From the NCBI RefSeq assembly GCF_001439805.1, contig NZ_JYLK01000015.1, forward strand, positions 62,001-126,000: DNA of 64,000 nt, written 5' to 3'. Position numbers and translations under genes: made by a program. The DNA comes from Pseudomonas trivialis. Lineage in GTDB: Bacteria; Pseudomonadota; Gammaproteobacteria; Pseudomonadales; Pseudomonadaceae. Below the pieces are notes generated by a model, which ran no database searches, was not told the origin of the DNA, and saw only the letters and a program-made list of their open reading frames with translations. Shown piece after piece: positions 42,433-51,599 of this stretch; positions within the stretch are counted from its first letter, which is position 1, and every line of letters starts with the position of its first letter.

Positions 42433-43764
42433 TTATTCGTTATGCCCGCTGATGCGTTGGCCCCAGGCGATGGCCTTGGCGGTCAACTGTTGTTCATCCA
42501 TGCGGGTCAGTTGCCGGTCGTCGAGCAACTGCTTGCCGGCGACCCACAGGTGTTTCACGCACTCGCGCCCGGTGGCATAGATAAGTTGTGAGACCGGGTC
42601 AAAGATCGGTTGTTGCGCCAGGCCCGAAAGATCGAAGGCGACCAGGTCGGCGGCCTTGCCCACTTCCAGTGAGCCGATCTGGCTTTCCAGACCCATGGCC
42701 CGCGCGCCGTTGAGGGTGGCCATGCGCAAGGCGCGGTGAGCGTCCAGCGCGGTGGCCGAGCCGGCCACGGCTTTGGCCAGCAGCGCGGCGGTGCGGGTTT
42801 CGCCGAGCAGGTCCAGGTCATTGTTGCTGGCCGCGCCGTCGGTGCCGATGGCCACATTGACGCCGGCCTGCCACAGGCGCTCCACCGGGCAAAAGCCGCT
42901 GGCCAGCTTGAGGTTGGATTCGGGGCAATGGATGAGACTGGTGTTGCTTTCGACCAGCAAGGCCAGGTCGTCCTCGCTGATCTGCGTCATGTGCACGGCC
43001 TGGAAGCGCGGGCCAAGCAAACCGAGGCGGCCCAGGCGCGCCAATGGCCGCTCGCCGGTCTGTTCGACGGCCTGCTGCACCTCGAAGGCAGTTTCGTGCA
43101 CGTGCATCTGGATGACGGCGTCGAGCTCTTCGGCGATGACCTGGACCTTTTCCAGGTTGGCGTCGCACACCGTGTAGGGGGCGTGGGGGCCGAAGGCGAT
43201 CTTGATGCGCGGGTGGTGCTTGAGGTCGCCGAACAGTTCGATGCCCTGGCGGATCGCCTCGTCGGCGCTGCTGGCGCCGGGGATCGGGAAGTCGAGGATC
43301 GGGATCGCGATCTGTGCGCGCATGCCGCTGTTGTGCACGCAGTCGCTGGCGACCTTGGGGTGGAAGTACATGTCGGCAAAACAAGTGATGCCGCCCATGA
43401 GCTGCTCGGCGATCGCCAGGTCGGTGCCGTCGCGTACAAAGGCTTCATCGACCCACTTGGCCTCGGCGGGCCAGATGTGTTTTTCCAGCCAGGTCATCAG
43501 CGGCAGGTCGTCGGCCAGGCCGCGAAACAGGCTCATCGCCGCGTGCCCGTGGGCGTTGATCAGGCCGGGGCTGAGCAACATGCCCGGCAGTTCGCGCACG
43601 TCGTCGGCCGCCAGCTTCAACGCGGCCGCCCGTGGCCCGATAAACGCAATGCAGCCATCGCGGATGCCCAGCGCATGCTCCTTGAGCACCACACCGGCAG
43701 GTTCGACAGGTACCAGCCAGGTCGGCAGCAGCAATAAGTCGAGCGGGGCGGCAGTGGCGGTCAT
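42433..43764 (-). CDS. mtaD: methylthioadenosine deaminase (TRZ/ATZ family)
   Basis: A 443-residue amidohydrolase. Metal ligands: INAHGHAAMS (HxH), HVHETAFEV (His), and VAIGTDGAASNND (Asp). In P. aeruginosa the PA3170 product deaminates 5'-methylthioadenosine to methylthioinosine, the first step of MTA salvage there. It is divergent from the mtnA homologue, matching PA3170/PA3169. S-adenosylhomocysteine may also be a substrate. Active-site residues appear intact, unlike those of its neighbour. Confidence 0.88.
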   Translation of the reverse strand: MTATAAPLDLLLLPTWLVPVEPAGVVLKEHALGIRDGCIAFIGPRAAALKLAADDVRELPGMLLSPGLINAHGHAAMSLFRGLADDLPLMTWLEKHIWPAEAKWVDEAFVRDGTDLAIAEQLMGGITCFADMYFHPKVASDCVHNSGMRAQIAIPILDFPIPGASSADEAIRQGIELFGDLKHHPRIKIAFGPHAPYTVCDANLEKVQVIAEELDAVIQMHVHETAFEVQQAVEQTGERPLARLGRLGLLGPRFQAVHMTQISEDDLALLVESNTSLIHCPESNLKLASGFCPVERLWQAGVNVAIGTDGAASNNDLDLLGETRTAALLAKAVAGSATALDAHRALRMATLNGARAMGLESQIGSLEVGKAADLVAFDLSGLAQQPIFDPVSQLIYATGRECVKHLWVAGKQLLDDRQLTRMDEQQLTAKAIAWGQRISGHNE

Positions 43765-43834
43765 CGCAGGCTTCTTCCCTGGCAGCTATAAAAGAAGGGC
43801 GAAGTATACCCGAGCGTCCTGGCTGGCGGATCGC

Positions 43835-43840
43835 TATAAT
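43835..43840 (+). promoter_or_regulatory. candidate -10 box of the mtnA homologue
   Basis: An exact TATAAT lies 34 bases before the ATG. No good -35 is seen at the normal distance, so the promoter call is weak. Confidence 0.35.
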
Positions 43841-43873
43841 CGGCGGCTTTTGTTCATGAGTACGGGGTTAGGG

Positions 43874-44944
43874 ATGCGCGACCGACTGTTGGCTGCACAG
43901 AAAGTGAAGGCCATCGAGTGGCGCGATGGCGCACTGTACCTGCTCGATCAGCGTGCCTTGCCGGCCCGTCAGAGCTGGGTGGCCTGCTCGACAGCAGAGG
44001 ACGTGGCCACGGCCATTCGCGCAAGGGTGGTGCGCGGGGCGTCGGCCATCGGCATCAGCGCCGCATACGGGCTGGTACTGGCCGCCCGCGTGCGTATCAC
44101 CGAAGGCGCTGACTGGCAGGCCGCGTGGGAGGAAGACTACGCGCTGCTGGCCGATACCCGTCCGACCGCCGCCAACCTGTTCTGGGCGCTCAAGCGCATG
44201 CGCGATCGCCTGGACCGCCTCAAGAAGCACGCCGACCCCCTGGCGGCGCTGGAAGCCGAAGCGATCACGATCCATGAGAGCGACCGCGAAGCCAACGTTG
44301 TCATGGCCCAATTGGGCATGGAACGGATTCGCAGGCATCAGGGCAATGTCCAGGCGATCCTCACCCATGGCAATGCTGGTGCCCTGGCGACGGGTGGCGT
44401 TGGCACCGCGCTCGGTGTGATTCGCGCGGCCTTTTTGGAGGGCCTGGTCGAGCAGGTTTATGCCAACGAGACCCGACCCTGGCTGCAGGGCTCGCGACTC
44501 ACCGCGTGGGAGCTGGCGGGCGACGGGGTCCCGGTCACGGTGAATGCCGACTCGGCTGGCGCACATATCCTCAAGACCAAGGGCGTGACCTGGGTGGTCG
44601 TCGGCGCCGACTGCATTGCGGCCAATGGTGATGTGATCAGCACCATCGGCACCTACCAGTTGGCCGTGTGCGCCATGCACCATGGCGTGCGCTTTATGGT
44701 GGTGGCGCCGAGCTCGACGGTCGACCTGATGATGGCCGCCGGTGAGGATGTGACGCTGGAAGAGCGCGATGTCGAGGAGTTGCGTGACATTGGCGGCCAG
44801 CGTCTGGAGGTGCCGGCGTTCAATTCTGCGTTCGATGTGACGCCGGCCGACCTGATTGATGTGATCGTCACTGAAAAAGGTGTTGTGGAGCGGCCGGATA
44901 CCGCCAAGCTGGCCAGGTTGATGTGCCGTAAGCGACTGCATTGA
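43874..44944 (+). CDS. mtnA: MtnA homologue with substituted catalytic residues
   Basis: A 356-residue member of the eIF2B-related sugar-phosphate isomerases, collinear with Pseudomonas MtnA, which converts methylthioribose-1-P to methylthioribulose-1-P. Several key residues differ. The catalytic cysteine motif THCNTGALA reads THGNAGALA (Gly166). GADR reads GADC (Asp246 kept, Arg to Cys). The NKIGT phosphate site reads STIGT (Ser256, Thr257). RGAPAIG reads RGASAIG. The frame is intact and full length, with TTAGGG before the ATG; another ATG six codons upstream is possible. It may be inactive or altered in function. Confidence 0.85.
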   Translation: MRDRLLAAQKVKAIEWRDGALYLLDQRALPARQSWVACSTAEDVATAIRARVVRGASAIGISAAYGLVLAARVRITEGADWQAAWEEDYALLADTRPTAANLFWALKRMRDRLDRLKKHADPLAALEAEAITIHESDREANVVMAQLGMERIRRHQGNVQAILTHGNAGALATGGVGTALGVIRAAFLEGLVEQVYANETRPWLQGSRLTAWELAGDGVPVTVNADSAGAHILKTKGVTWVVVGADCIAANGDVISTIGTYQLAVCAMHHGVRFMVVAPSSTVDLMMAAGEDVTLEERDVEELRDIGGQRLEVPAFNSAFDVTPADLIDVIVTEKGVVERPDTAKLARLMCRKRLH

Positions 44945-44969
44945 AGGCTGTGGTGTCTGTGTCATTGCT

Positions 44970-45042
44970 ATCGGGGGCAAGCCCCCTCCCACATGTTTGA
45001 CTGTGTTCACTATTCAAGTGGGGGAGGGGGCTTGCCCCCGAT
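44970..45042. repeat. REP-type inverted repeat, paired arms
   Basis: Arms at 44970-44992 and 45018-45042 (ATCGGGGGCAAGCCCCC then TCCCAC, and its reverse complement with one extra G) form a long hairpin, the same design as at 214-287. The rest of the 425-base space up to gyrA should hold the gyrA promoter and a leader of uncertain length; no gene is supported. Confidence 0.8.
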
Positions 45043-45369
45043 TGGCCCTCAAAGTCAATAAAACTCCCGGATCCACCCTCAAAAAACACCACCACCCCAC
45101 CTCTGAGCCCCTCTCGTCCCCCTCAAGCCTGTCATCGGTCAAATTACTGGCCTCCATGCGCATCAGGGGGATAGGTGCGTGGCGGCGATTGTGATAACAT
45201 CCGGCGGTTTCCAGGGCCACCCAAAGGGGTTGCCTGTAACGTGCAGATCCGTGTCATAACTCGTTGATTTGTCGTAAGTCGTTGTCAGGCACCCTGCCGG
45301 CAGCGGCGAGCTTCGTTCATCCCGAATGGATGTGACGAGGTTTCACCCGAAAAAGGAATCAGGCTTCTC

Positions 45370-48024
45370 ATGGGCGAACTGGCCAAAGAAATCCTCCCGG
45401 TCAATATCGAAGACGAGCTGAAACAGTCCTACCTCGACTACGCAATGAGCGTCATCGTGGGTCGGGCACTGCCTGATGCGCGCGATGGCTTGAAGCCCGT
45501 GCACCGGCGAGTGCTGTTCGCGATGAGCGAGCTGGGTAACGACTGGAACAAGCCGTACAAGAAATCTGCCCGTGTTGTCGGTGACGTGATCGGTAAGTAT
45601 CACCCTCACGGCGACACCGCGGTGTACGACACCATTGTTCGGATGGCCCAGCCATTTTCCCTGCGCTACCTGCTGGTAGACGGCCAGGGCAACTTCGGTT
45701 CGGTCGACGGCGACAACGCCGCGGCCATGCGATACACCGAAGTGCGCATGACCAAGCTGGCGCACGAGCTGCTGGCCGACCTGCACAAGGAAACCGTGGA
45801 CTGGGTGCCGAACTACGACGGCACCGAAATGATCCCGGCCGTCATGCCCACCCGTATTCCCAACCTGCTGGTCAACGGTTCCAGCGGTATTGCCGTGGGC
45901 ATGGCCACCAACATTCCGCCGCACAACCTCGGTGAAGTCATCGACGGTTGCCTGGCCCTCATCGACAACCCCGAGCTGACCGTCGATGAACTGATGCAAT
46001 ACATCCCCGGTCCGGACTTCCCGACCGCCGCGATCATCAACGGTCGTGCCGGTATCATCGAAGCCTATCGCACCGGTCGCGGCCGCATTTACATGCGCGC
46101 CCGCTCGATCATCGAAGACATCGACAAGGTCGGTGGCCGCCAGCAGATCGTCATCACCGAACTGCCGTACCAGCTCAACAAGGCGCGTCTGATCGAGAAG
46201 ATCGCCGAGCTGGTTAAAGAGAAGAAACTGGAAGGCATCACCGAGCTGCGCGACGAGTCCGACAAAGACGGTATGCGCGTGGTGATCGAGCTGCGTCGTG
46301 GCGAAGTGCCTGAGGTGATCCTCAACAACCTCTACGCCCAGACCCAGCTGCAAAGCGTGTTTGGTATCAACGTGGTTGCACTGATCGACGGCCGCCCACG
46401 CATCCTGAACCTCAAGGACCTGCTGGAAGCCTTCGTGCGTCACCGTCGCGAAGTGGTCACCCGCCGTACCGTGTTCGAACTGCGCAAGGCCCGCGAGCGC
46501 GGTCACATCCTGGAAGGCCAGGCGGTTGCGCTGTCGAACATCGACCCGGTCATCGCGCTGATCAAGGCTTCGCCGACGCCGTCGGAAGCCAAGGAAGCGC
46601 TGATCAAGATGCCGTGGGAATCCAGCGCCGTCGTGGCGATGGTTGAACGCGCCGGTGCCGATTCGTGCCGTCCGGAGACTCTGGACCCGCAATACGGCCT
46701 GCGTGATGGCAAGTATTTCCTGTCGCCGGAACAGGCCCAGGCCATCCTCGAGCTGCGTCTGCACCGCCTGACCGGCCTGGAACACGAGAAACTGCTGGCC
46801 GAGTACCAGGAGATTCTCAACCAGATCGGCGAGCTGATCCGCATCCTCAACAGCGCCGTGCGCCTGATGGAAGTGATCCGCGAAGAGCTGGAAGTGATCC
46901 GCGCCGAATACGGCGACGCGCGCCGCACCGAAATCCTCGATGCCCGCCTCGACCTGACCCTGGGTGACATGATTCCGGAAGAAGACCGCGTGGTGACCAT
47001 TTCCCACGGCGGCTACGCCAAGACCCAGCCGCTGGCGGCGTACCAGGCCCAGCGTCGTGGCGGTAAAGGCAAATCGGCTACCGGCGTGAAGGATGAGGAC
47101 TACATCGCTCACCTGCTGGTCGCCAACAGCCACACCACGCTGCTGCTGTTCTCCAGCAAGGGCAAGGTGTACTGGCTCAAAACCTACGAAATCCCGGAAG
47201 CCTCCCGCGCTGCCCGTGGTCGTCCGCTGGTCAACCTGCTGCCCCTGGACAGTGATGAATACATCACCACCATGCTGCCGGTCGACGAGTACACCGAAGG
47301 TCACTTCATCTTCATGGCGACCGCCAAAGGCACCGTCAAGAAGACCCCGCTGGAATCCTTCAGCCGTCAGCGCAGTGTTGGCCTGATCGCCCTGGAGCTG
47401 GATGAAGGTGACGTACTGATCTCCGCTGCCATTACTGATGGCGCGCGTGAAGTGATGCTGTTCTCCGATGGCGGCAAGGTCACGCGCTTCAAGGAATCCG
47501 ACGTGCGCGCCATGGGCCGTACTGCCCGTGGTGTGCGTGGCATGCGTCTGCCGGAAGGGCAGAAGCTGATTTCGATGCTGATCCCGGAAGAAGGCAGCCA
47601 GATTCTCACCGCTTCGGCGCGTGGTTACGGCAAGCGCACGGCCATCAGCGAGTTCCCCGAGTACAAGCGTGGCGGCCAGGGCGTGATCGCCATGGTCAGT
47701 AACGACCGCAACGGCCGTCTGGTTGGCGCGGTGCAGGTGCTCGACGGCGAGGAAATCATGCTGATTTCCGACCAGGGCACGTTGGTGCGTACTCGTGTGG
47801 CCGAAGTCTCGAGCCTGGGCCGTAACACCCAGGGCGTGACGCTGATCAAGCTGGCCAAGGACGAGAAACTGGTAGGCCTTGAGCGTGTGCAGGAGCCTTC
47901 GGAAATTGAAGGTGAAGAGCTGGAAGGCGAAGAATTTGACGGTGAGGTGATCGCAACCGTCGATGACACCATCGACGAGCCAACCCTCGATGCTGCCGCA
48001 GACGAAGAAGAACCGCAGGAATAA
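45370..48024 (+). CDS. gyrA: DNA gyrase subunit A
   Basis: An 884-residue topoisomerase subunit. The catalytic tyrosine is Tyr122 (AAMRYTEVRM). The quinolone-resistance region reads HGDTAVYD, with Thr83 and Asp87, the wild-type state in Pseudomonas. The C-terminal beta-pinwheel begins near residue 545 and contains the GyrA box QRRGGKG. The tail after residue 840 is very acidic (EIEGEELEGEEFDGE...DEEEPQE), as in regulatory GyrA tails. The RBS AAAGGAA lies about ten bases before the ATG. Confidence 0.98.
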   Translation: MGELAKEILPVNIEDELKQSYLDYAMSVIVGRALPDARDGLKPVHRRVLFAMSELGNDWNKPYKKSARVVGDVIGKYHPHGDTAVYDTIVRMAQPFSLRYLLVDGQGNFGSVDGDNAAAMRYTEVRMTKLAHELLADLHKETVDWVPNYDGTEMIPAVMPTRIPNLLVNGSSGIAVGMATNIPPHNLGEVIDGCLALIDNPELTVDELMQYIPGPDFPTAAIINGRAGIIEAYRTGRGRIYMRARSIIEDIDKVGGRQQIVITELPYQLNKARLIEKIAELVKEKKLEGITELRDESDKDGMRVVIELRRGEVPEVILNNLYAQTQLQSVFGINVVALIDGRPRILNLKDLLEAFVRHRREVVTRRTVFELRKARERGHILEGQAVALSNIDPVIALIKASPTPSEAKEALIKMPWESSAVVAMVERAGADSCRPETLDPQYGLRDGKYFLSPEQAQAILELRLHRLTGLEHEKLLAEYQEILNQIGELIRILNSAVRLMEVIREELEVIRAEYGDARRTEILDARLDLTLGDMIPEEDRVVTISHGGYAKTQPLAAYQAQRRGGKGKSATGVKDEDYIAHLLVANSHTTLLLFSSKGKVYWLKTYEIPEASRAARGRPLVNLLPLDSDEYITTMLPVDEYTEGHFIFMATAKGTVKKTPLESFSRQRSVGLIALELDEGDVLISAAITDGAREVMLFSDGGKVTRFKESDVRAMGRTARGVRGMRLPEGQKLISMLIPEEGSQILTASARGYGKRTAISEFPEYKRGGQGVIAMVSNDRNGRLVGAVQVLDGEEIMLISDQGTLVRTRVAEVSSLGRNTQGVTLIKLAKDEKLVGLERVQEPSEIEGEELEGEEFDGEVIATVDDTIDEPTLDAAADEEEPQE

Positions 48025-48034
48025 GCGGACACGC

Positions 48035-48068
48035 AGGGGGCGGATGAAGATTCGCCCCCTTGTTGTTT
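48035..48068 (+). terminator. terminator after gyrA
   Basis: AGGGGGCG and CGCCCCCT form an eight-base-pair stem, followed by TGTTGTTT. It separates gyrA from the serC superoperon. Confidence 0.75.
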
Positions 48069-48112
48069 GTGTCCCCTTTGAAATACCTATCCTTGGTCTG
48101 GCACCGATCCCT

Positions 48113-48198
48113 GTGGGAGCTGGCTTGCCTGCGATAGCATCACCGCGGTATCACTGGAACCACCGCAGTGCCTGTATCGCAGGCAAGCCAGCTCCCAC
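48113..48198. repeat. long inverted repeat of a second palindrome family
   Basis: GTGGGAGCTGGCTTGCCTGC plus GATA (48113-48136) is exactly repeated in reverse complement at 48175-48198, with a 38-base interior that contains a further weak pairing. The unit differs from the REP units at 214 and 44970. Confidence 0.8.
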
Positions 48199-48269
48199 CA
48201 GGGTTCGCTCCAGCGAAAGGTTGTTGCCGAACATGATTGCAGCCCCACCAGATCAGAGTGAGATTGGAT

Positions 48270-49355
48270 GTGAGCAAGAGAGCCTATAACTTCTGTGCCG
48301 GTCCCGCGGCGCTTCCTGAAGCAGTCCTGCAGCGCGCGCAGGGTGAACTCCTCGACTGGCATGGAAAAGGCCTCTCCGTGATGGAAATGAGCCATCGCAG
48401 CGATGAGTTCGTCTCCATCGCCACCAAGGCCGAGCAGGACCTGCGCGACCTGCTGAACATCCCTTCAAACTACAAGGTGCTGTTCCTGCAAGGCGGCGCC
48501 AGCCAGCAGTTTGCCCAAATCCCGCTGAACCTGCTGCCCGAGGGCGGTACGGCCGACTACATCGACACCGGTATCTGGGGGCAGAAGGCCATTGAAGAGG
48601 CCTCCCGCTACGGCAACGTGAATGTGGCTGGCACCGCCAAGCCCTACGACTACTTCGCCATTCCAGGTCAGAACGAATGGACATTGTCGAAAGACGCGGC
48701 CTACGTGCACTACGTGGCCAACGAAACCATCGGTGGTCTGCAGTTCGACTGGGTGCCTGACGTGGGCGACGTTCCGCTGGTGTGTGACATGTCCTCGGAC
48801 ATTCTTTCGCGCCCAATCGATGTGTCGCGCTACGGCATGATCTACGCCGGCGCGCAGAAGAACATCGGTCCGAGCGGCATCCTGGTCAACATCATCCGCG
48901 AAGACCTGTTGGGCCGCGCCCGTGCCGTGTGCCCGACCATGCTCAACTACAAGGTCGCAGCCGACAACGGCTCGATGTACAACACGCCGCCGGCCTTCGC
49001 CTGGTACCTCTCGGGCCTGGTGTTCGAATGGCTGAAAGAGCAGGGCGGTGTCGCCGCCATGGGCAAGCTCAACGAAGAGAAGAAGCGCGTCCTGTACGAC
49101 TTCATCGACGCCAGCGGCCTGTACAGCAACCCGATCAACCTCGGCAATCGCTCGTGGATGAACGTGCCGTTCCGTCTGGCGGACGACCGCCTGGACAAAC
49201 CGTTCCTGGCCGGTGCCGACGCACGCGGGCTGCAGAACCTCAAGGGCCACCGCTCGGTGGGTGGCATGCGCGCCTCCATCTACAACGCTGTCGACATCCA
49301 CGCGATCAACGCGCTGGTTGCCTACATGGCAGAGTTCGAAAAGGAACACGGCTAA
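48270..49355 (+). CDS. serC: 3-phosphoserine/phosphohydroxythreonine aminotransferase
   Basis: A 361-residue PLP enzyme of serine and pyridoxal phosphate synthesis. RAYNFCAGPAALPEAVL opens the protein, and the PLP lysine is in YAGAQKNIGPSG. The start is GTG (VSKRAYNF); an in-frame TTG 11 codons upstream was rejected because family length is 361. Its TAA overlaps the pheA ATG by one base (TAATG). Confidence 0.96.
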   Translation: MSKRAYNFCAGPAALPEAVLQRAQGELLDWHGKGLSVMEMSHRSDEFVSIATKAEQDLRDLLNIPSNYKVLFLQGGASQQFAQIPLNLLPEGGTADYIDTGIWGQKAIEEASRYGNVNVAGTAKPYDYFAIPGQNEWTLSKDAAYVHYVANETIGGLQFDWVPDVGDVPLVCDMSSDILSRPIDVSRYGMIYAGAQKNIGPSGILVNIIREDLLGRARAVCPTMLNYKVAADNGSMYNTPPAFAWYLSGLVFEWLKEQGGVAAMGKLNEEKKRVLYDFIDASGLYSNPINLGNRSWMNVPFRLADDRLDKPFLAGADARGLQNLKGHRSVGGMRASIYNAVDIHAINALVAYMAEFEKEHG

Positions 49356-50449
49356 TGTCTGAGCAAGAACTCAAGGCCCTGCGGGTCCGCATCGACAGCC
49401 TGGACGAGAAAGTCCTGGAACTGATCAGTGAGCGTGCGCGCTGCGCCCAGGAAGTGGCGCGGGTGAAGATGGCTGAGCTGGCCGAAGGCGAGGTGCCGGT
49501 GTTCTATCGGCCCGAGCGTGAAGCGGCGGTGCTCAAGCGTGTGATGGAGCGCAACCGGGGCCCATTGGGCAACGAAGAAATGGCGCGGTTGTTCCGCGAA
49601 ATCATGTCCTCGTGCCTGGCCCTCGAGCAGCCGCTGAAAGTGGCCTACCTCGGCCCCGAAGGCACGTTCACCCAGGCGGCGGCCATGAAACACTTCGGTC
49701 ACGCCGTGATCAGCAAGCCGATGGCGGCCATCGACGAAGTGTTCCGTGAAGTGGCGGCCGGCGCGGTGAATTTTGGCGTGGTGCCGGTGGAAAACTCCAC
49801 TGAGGGCGCGGTCAACCACACCCTCGACAGCTTCCTCGAGCACGACATGGTGATCTGCGGCGAAGTCGAACTGCGCATTCACCATCACCTGCTGGTGGGC
49901 GAAAACACCAAGACCGACAGCATCAGCCGTATCTACTCTCACGCTCAGTCCCTGGCCCAGTGCCGCAAGTGGCTGGACGCCCATTACCCGAATGTCGAGC
50001 GCGTGGCGGTGTCGAGCAACGCCGAGGCCGCCAAGCGGGTCAAGGGTGAGTGGAATTCGGCGGCGATTGCCGGTGATATGGCTGCGGGCCTTTACGGGCT
50101 GACGCGCCTGGCCGAAAAGATCGAGGACCGCCCGGACAACTCCACGCGGTTCCTGATGATCGGCAGTCAGGAAGTGCCGCCGACCGGCGACGACAAGACT
50201 TCGATCATCGTGTCCATGAGCAACAAGCCAGGCGCCCTGCATGAACTGCTGGTGCCGTTCCACGACAACGGGATTGACCTGACGCGCATCGAGACGCGTC
50301 CTTCGCGCAGCGGTAAATGGACCTACGTGTTCTTTATCGACTTCATCGGCCACCACCGCGACCCGCTGGTCAAGGGCGTACTCGAGAAGATCAGTCAGGA
50401 AGCCGTGGCACTCAAGGTGCTGGGCTCTTACCCGAAAGCGGTTTTGTGA
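49355..50449 (+). CDS. pheA: bifunctional chorismate mutase/prephenate dehydratase (P-protein)
   Basis: A 364-residue enzyme for phenylalanine synthesis. The chorismate mutase domain (LKALRVRIDSLDEKVLELISERARCAQEVARVK) covers residues 5-90; the prephenate dehydratase domain starts at VAYLGPEGTFTQAAAMKHFG; the regulatory ACT domain contains SMSNKPGALHELLVPF and IETRPSRSGKWTYVFFID, which binds phenylalanine for feedback control. It is coupled to serC and followed by hisC nine bases later. Confidence 0.96.
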   Translation: MSEQELKALRVRIDSLDEKVLELISERARCAQEVARVKMAELAEGEVPVFYRPEREAAVLKRVMERNRGPLGNEEMARLFREIMSSCLALEQPLKVAYLGPEGTFTQAAAMKHFGHAVISKPMAAIDEVFREVAAGAVNFGVVPVENSTEGAVNHTLDSFLEHDMVICGEVELRIHHHLLVGENTKTDSISRIYSHAQSLAQCRKWLDAHYPNVERVAVSSNAEAAKRVKGEWNSAAIAGDMAAGLYGLTRLAEKIEDRPDNSTRFLMIGSQEVPPTGDDKTSIIVSMSNKPGALHELLVPFHDNGIDLTRIETRPSRSGKWTYVFFIDFIGHHRDPLVKGVLEKISQEAVALKVLGSYPKAVL

Positions 50450-50458
50450 GGCTTTGAC

Positions 50459-51571
50459 ATGAGTGGCAACTTCCTCGCCCTGGCGCAGCCGGGCGTGCAA
50501 CAACTCTCGCCATACGTGCCGGGCAAGCCTGTGGACGAGCTGGCGCGTGAGTTGAATCTGGACCCTTCGAAGATCGTCAAGCTGGCCAGTAATGAGAACC
50601 CGCTGGGCCCGAGCCCCAAGGTGCTGGCGGCGATTCGTGAAGAGCTGACCGAGCTGACCCGTTATCCGGATGGCAACGGTTTTGCGCTGAAGTCGCTGCT
50701 GGCGCAAAACTGCGGTGTAGCGCTCGACCAGGTGACCCTGGGCAACGGCTCCAACGACATTCTTGAGCTGGTCGGCCGTGCCTACCTGGCACCGGGCCTG
50801 AATGCGGTGTTCAGCGAGCATGCGTTTGCGGTCTACCCCATCGTGACCCAGGCCGTTGGCGCCGATGCACGGATCATTCCGGCCAGGGATTGGGGCCATG
50901 ACCTGCCGGCGATGCTGGCGGCCATCGACGCGCAGACGCGCGTGGTGTTTATCGCCAACCCGAACAATCCGACCGGCACCTGGTTCGATGCCCAGGCGTT
51001 GAACGACTTCCTGCAGGGTGTGCCCGAGCACGTGCTGGTCGTGCTCGACGAAGCCTATATCGAGTACGCCGAAGGCGGCGAGTTGCCAAACGGCCTCGAC
51101 TTCCTGGCGGCCTATCCGAACCTGCTGGTGTCGCGCACCTTCTCCAAGGCCTATGGCCTGGCGTCGCTGCGCGTTGGCTACGGCCTGTCGACGGCGGTGG
51201 TTGCAGATGTGCTGAACCGCGTGCGCCAGCCCTTCAACGTCAACAGCCTCGCCCTGGCGGCAGCTTGCGCGGCGGTGAAGGACACCGAGTACCTGGAGGA
51301 AGGCCGCCGCATCAATGAACGCGGCATGCTGCAACTGCAGCAAGGTTTCCGTGAGTTGGGCTTGGGCTGGATTCCATCCAGGGGCAATTTCATCTGCGTC
51401 GACCTCGGCCAGGTAGCTGCACCGGTATTCCAGGGCCTGCTGCGCGAAGGCGTGATCGTGCGCCCGGTGGCCAACTACGGCATGCCGAACCACCTGCGTA
51501 TCACCATCGGCCTGCCGGCCGAGAACAGCCGCTTCCTTGAGGCGCTGGCCAAGGTTCTCGCTCGTGGTTGA
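50459..51571 (+). CDS. hisC: histidinol-phosphate/aromatic aminotransferase
   Basis: A 370-residue class I/II aminotransferase: LASNENPLGPSPKVLAAI near residue 41, NPNNPTGTW, and PLP lysine in SRTFSKAYGLASLRVGYG. Lying between pheA and tyrA-aroA, it is the hisC2 copy of Pseudomonas and can transaminate aromatic keto acids as well as histidinol phosphate. Confidence 0.93.
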   Translation: MSGNFLALAQPGVQQLSPYVPGKPVDELARELNLDPSKIVKLASNENPLGPSPKVLAAIREELTELTRYPDGNGFALKSLLAQNCGVALDQVTLGNGSNDILELVGRAYLAPGLNAVFSEHAFAVYPIVTQAVGADARIIPARDWGHDLPAMLAAIDAQTRVVFIANPNNPTGTWFDAQALNDFLQGVPEHVLVVLDEAYIEYAEGGELPNGLDFLAAYPNLLVSRTFSKAYGLASLRVGYGLSTAVVADVLNRVRQPFNVNSLALAAACAAVKDTEYLEEGRRINERGMLQLQQGFRELGLGWIPSRGNFICVDLGQVAAPVFQGLLREGVIVRPVANYGMPNHLRITIGLPAENSRFLEALAKVLARG

Positions 51572-51599
51572 TGTCACTGCATTGCAACCTGCTGTGCCT

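Noticed and set aside
45343..47304. 653-codon frame antisense to gyrA
   Set aside because: Complementary shadow of gyrA; no SD, no recognisable domain.
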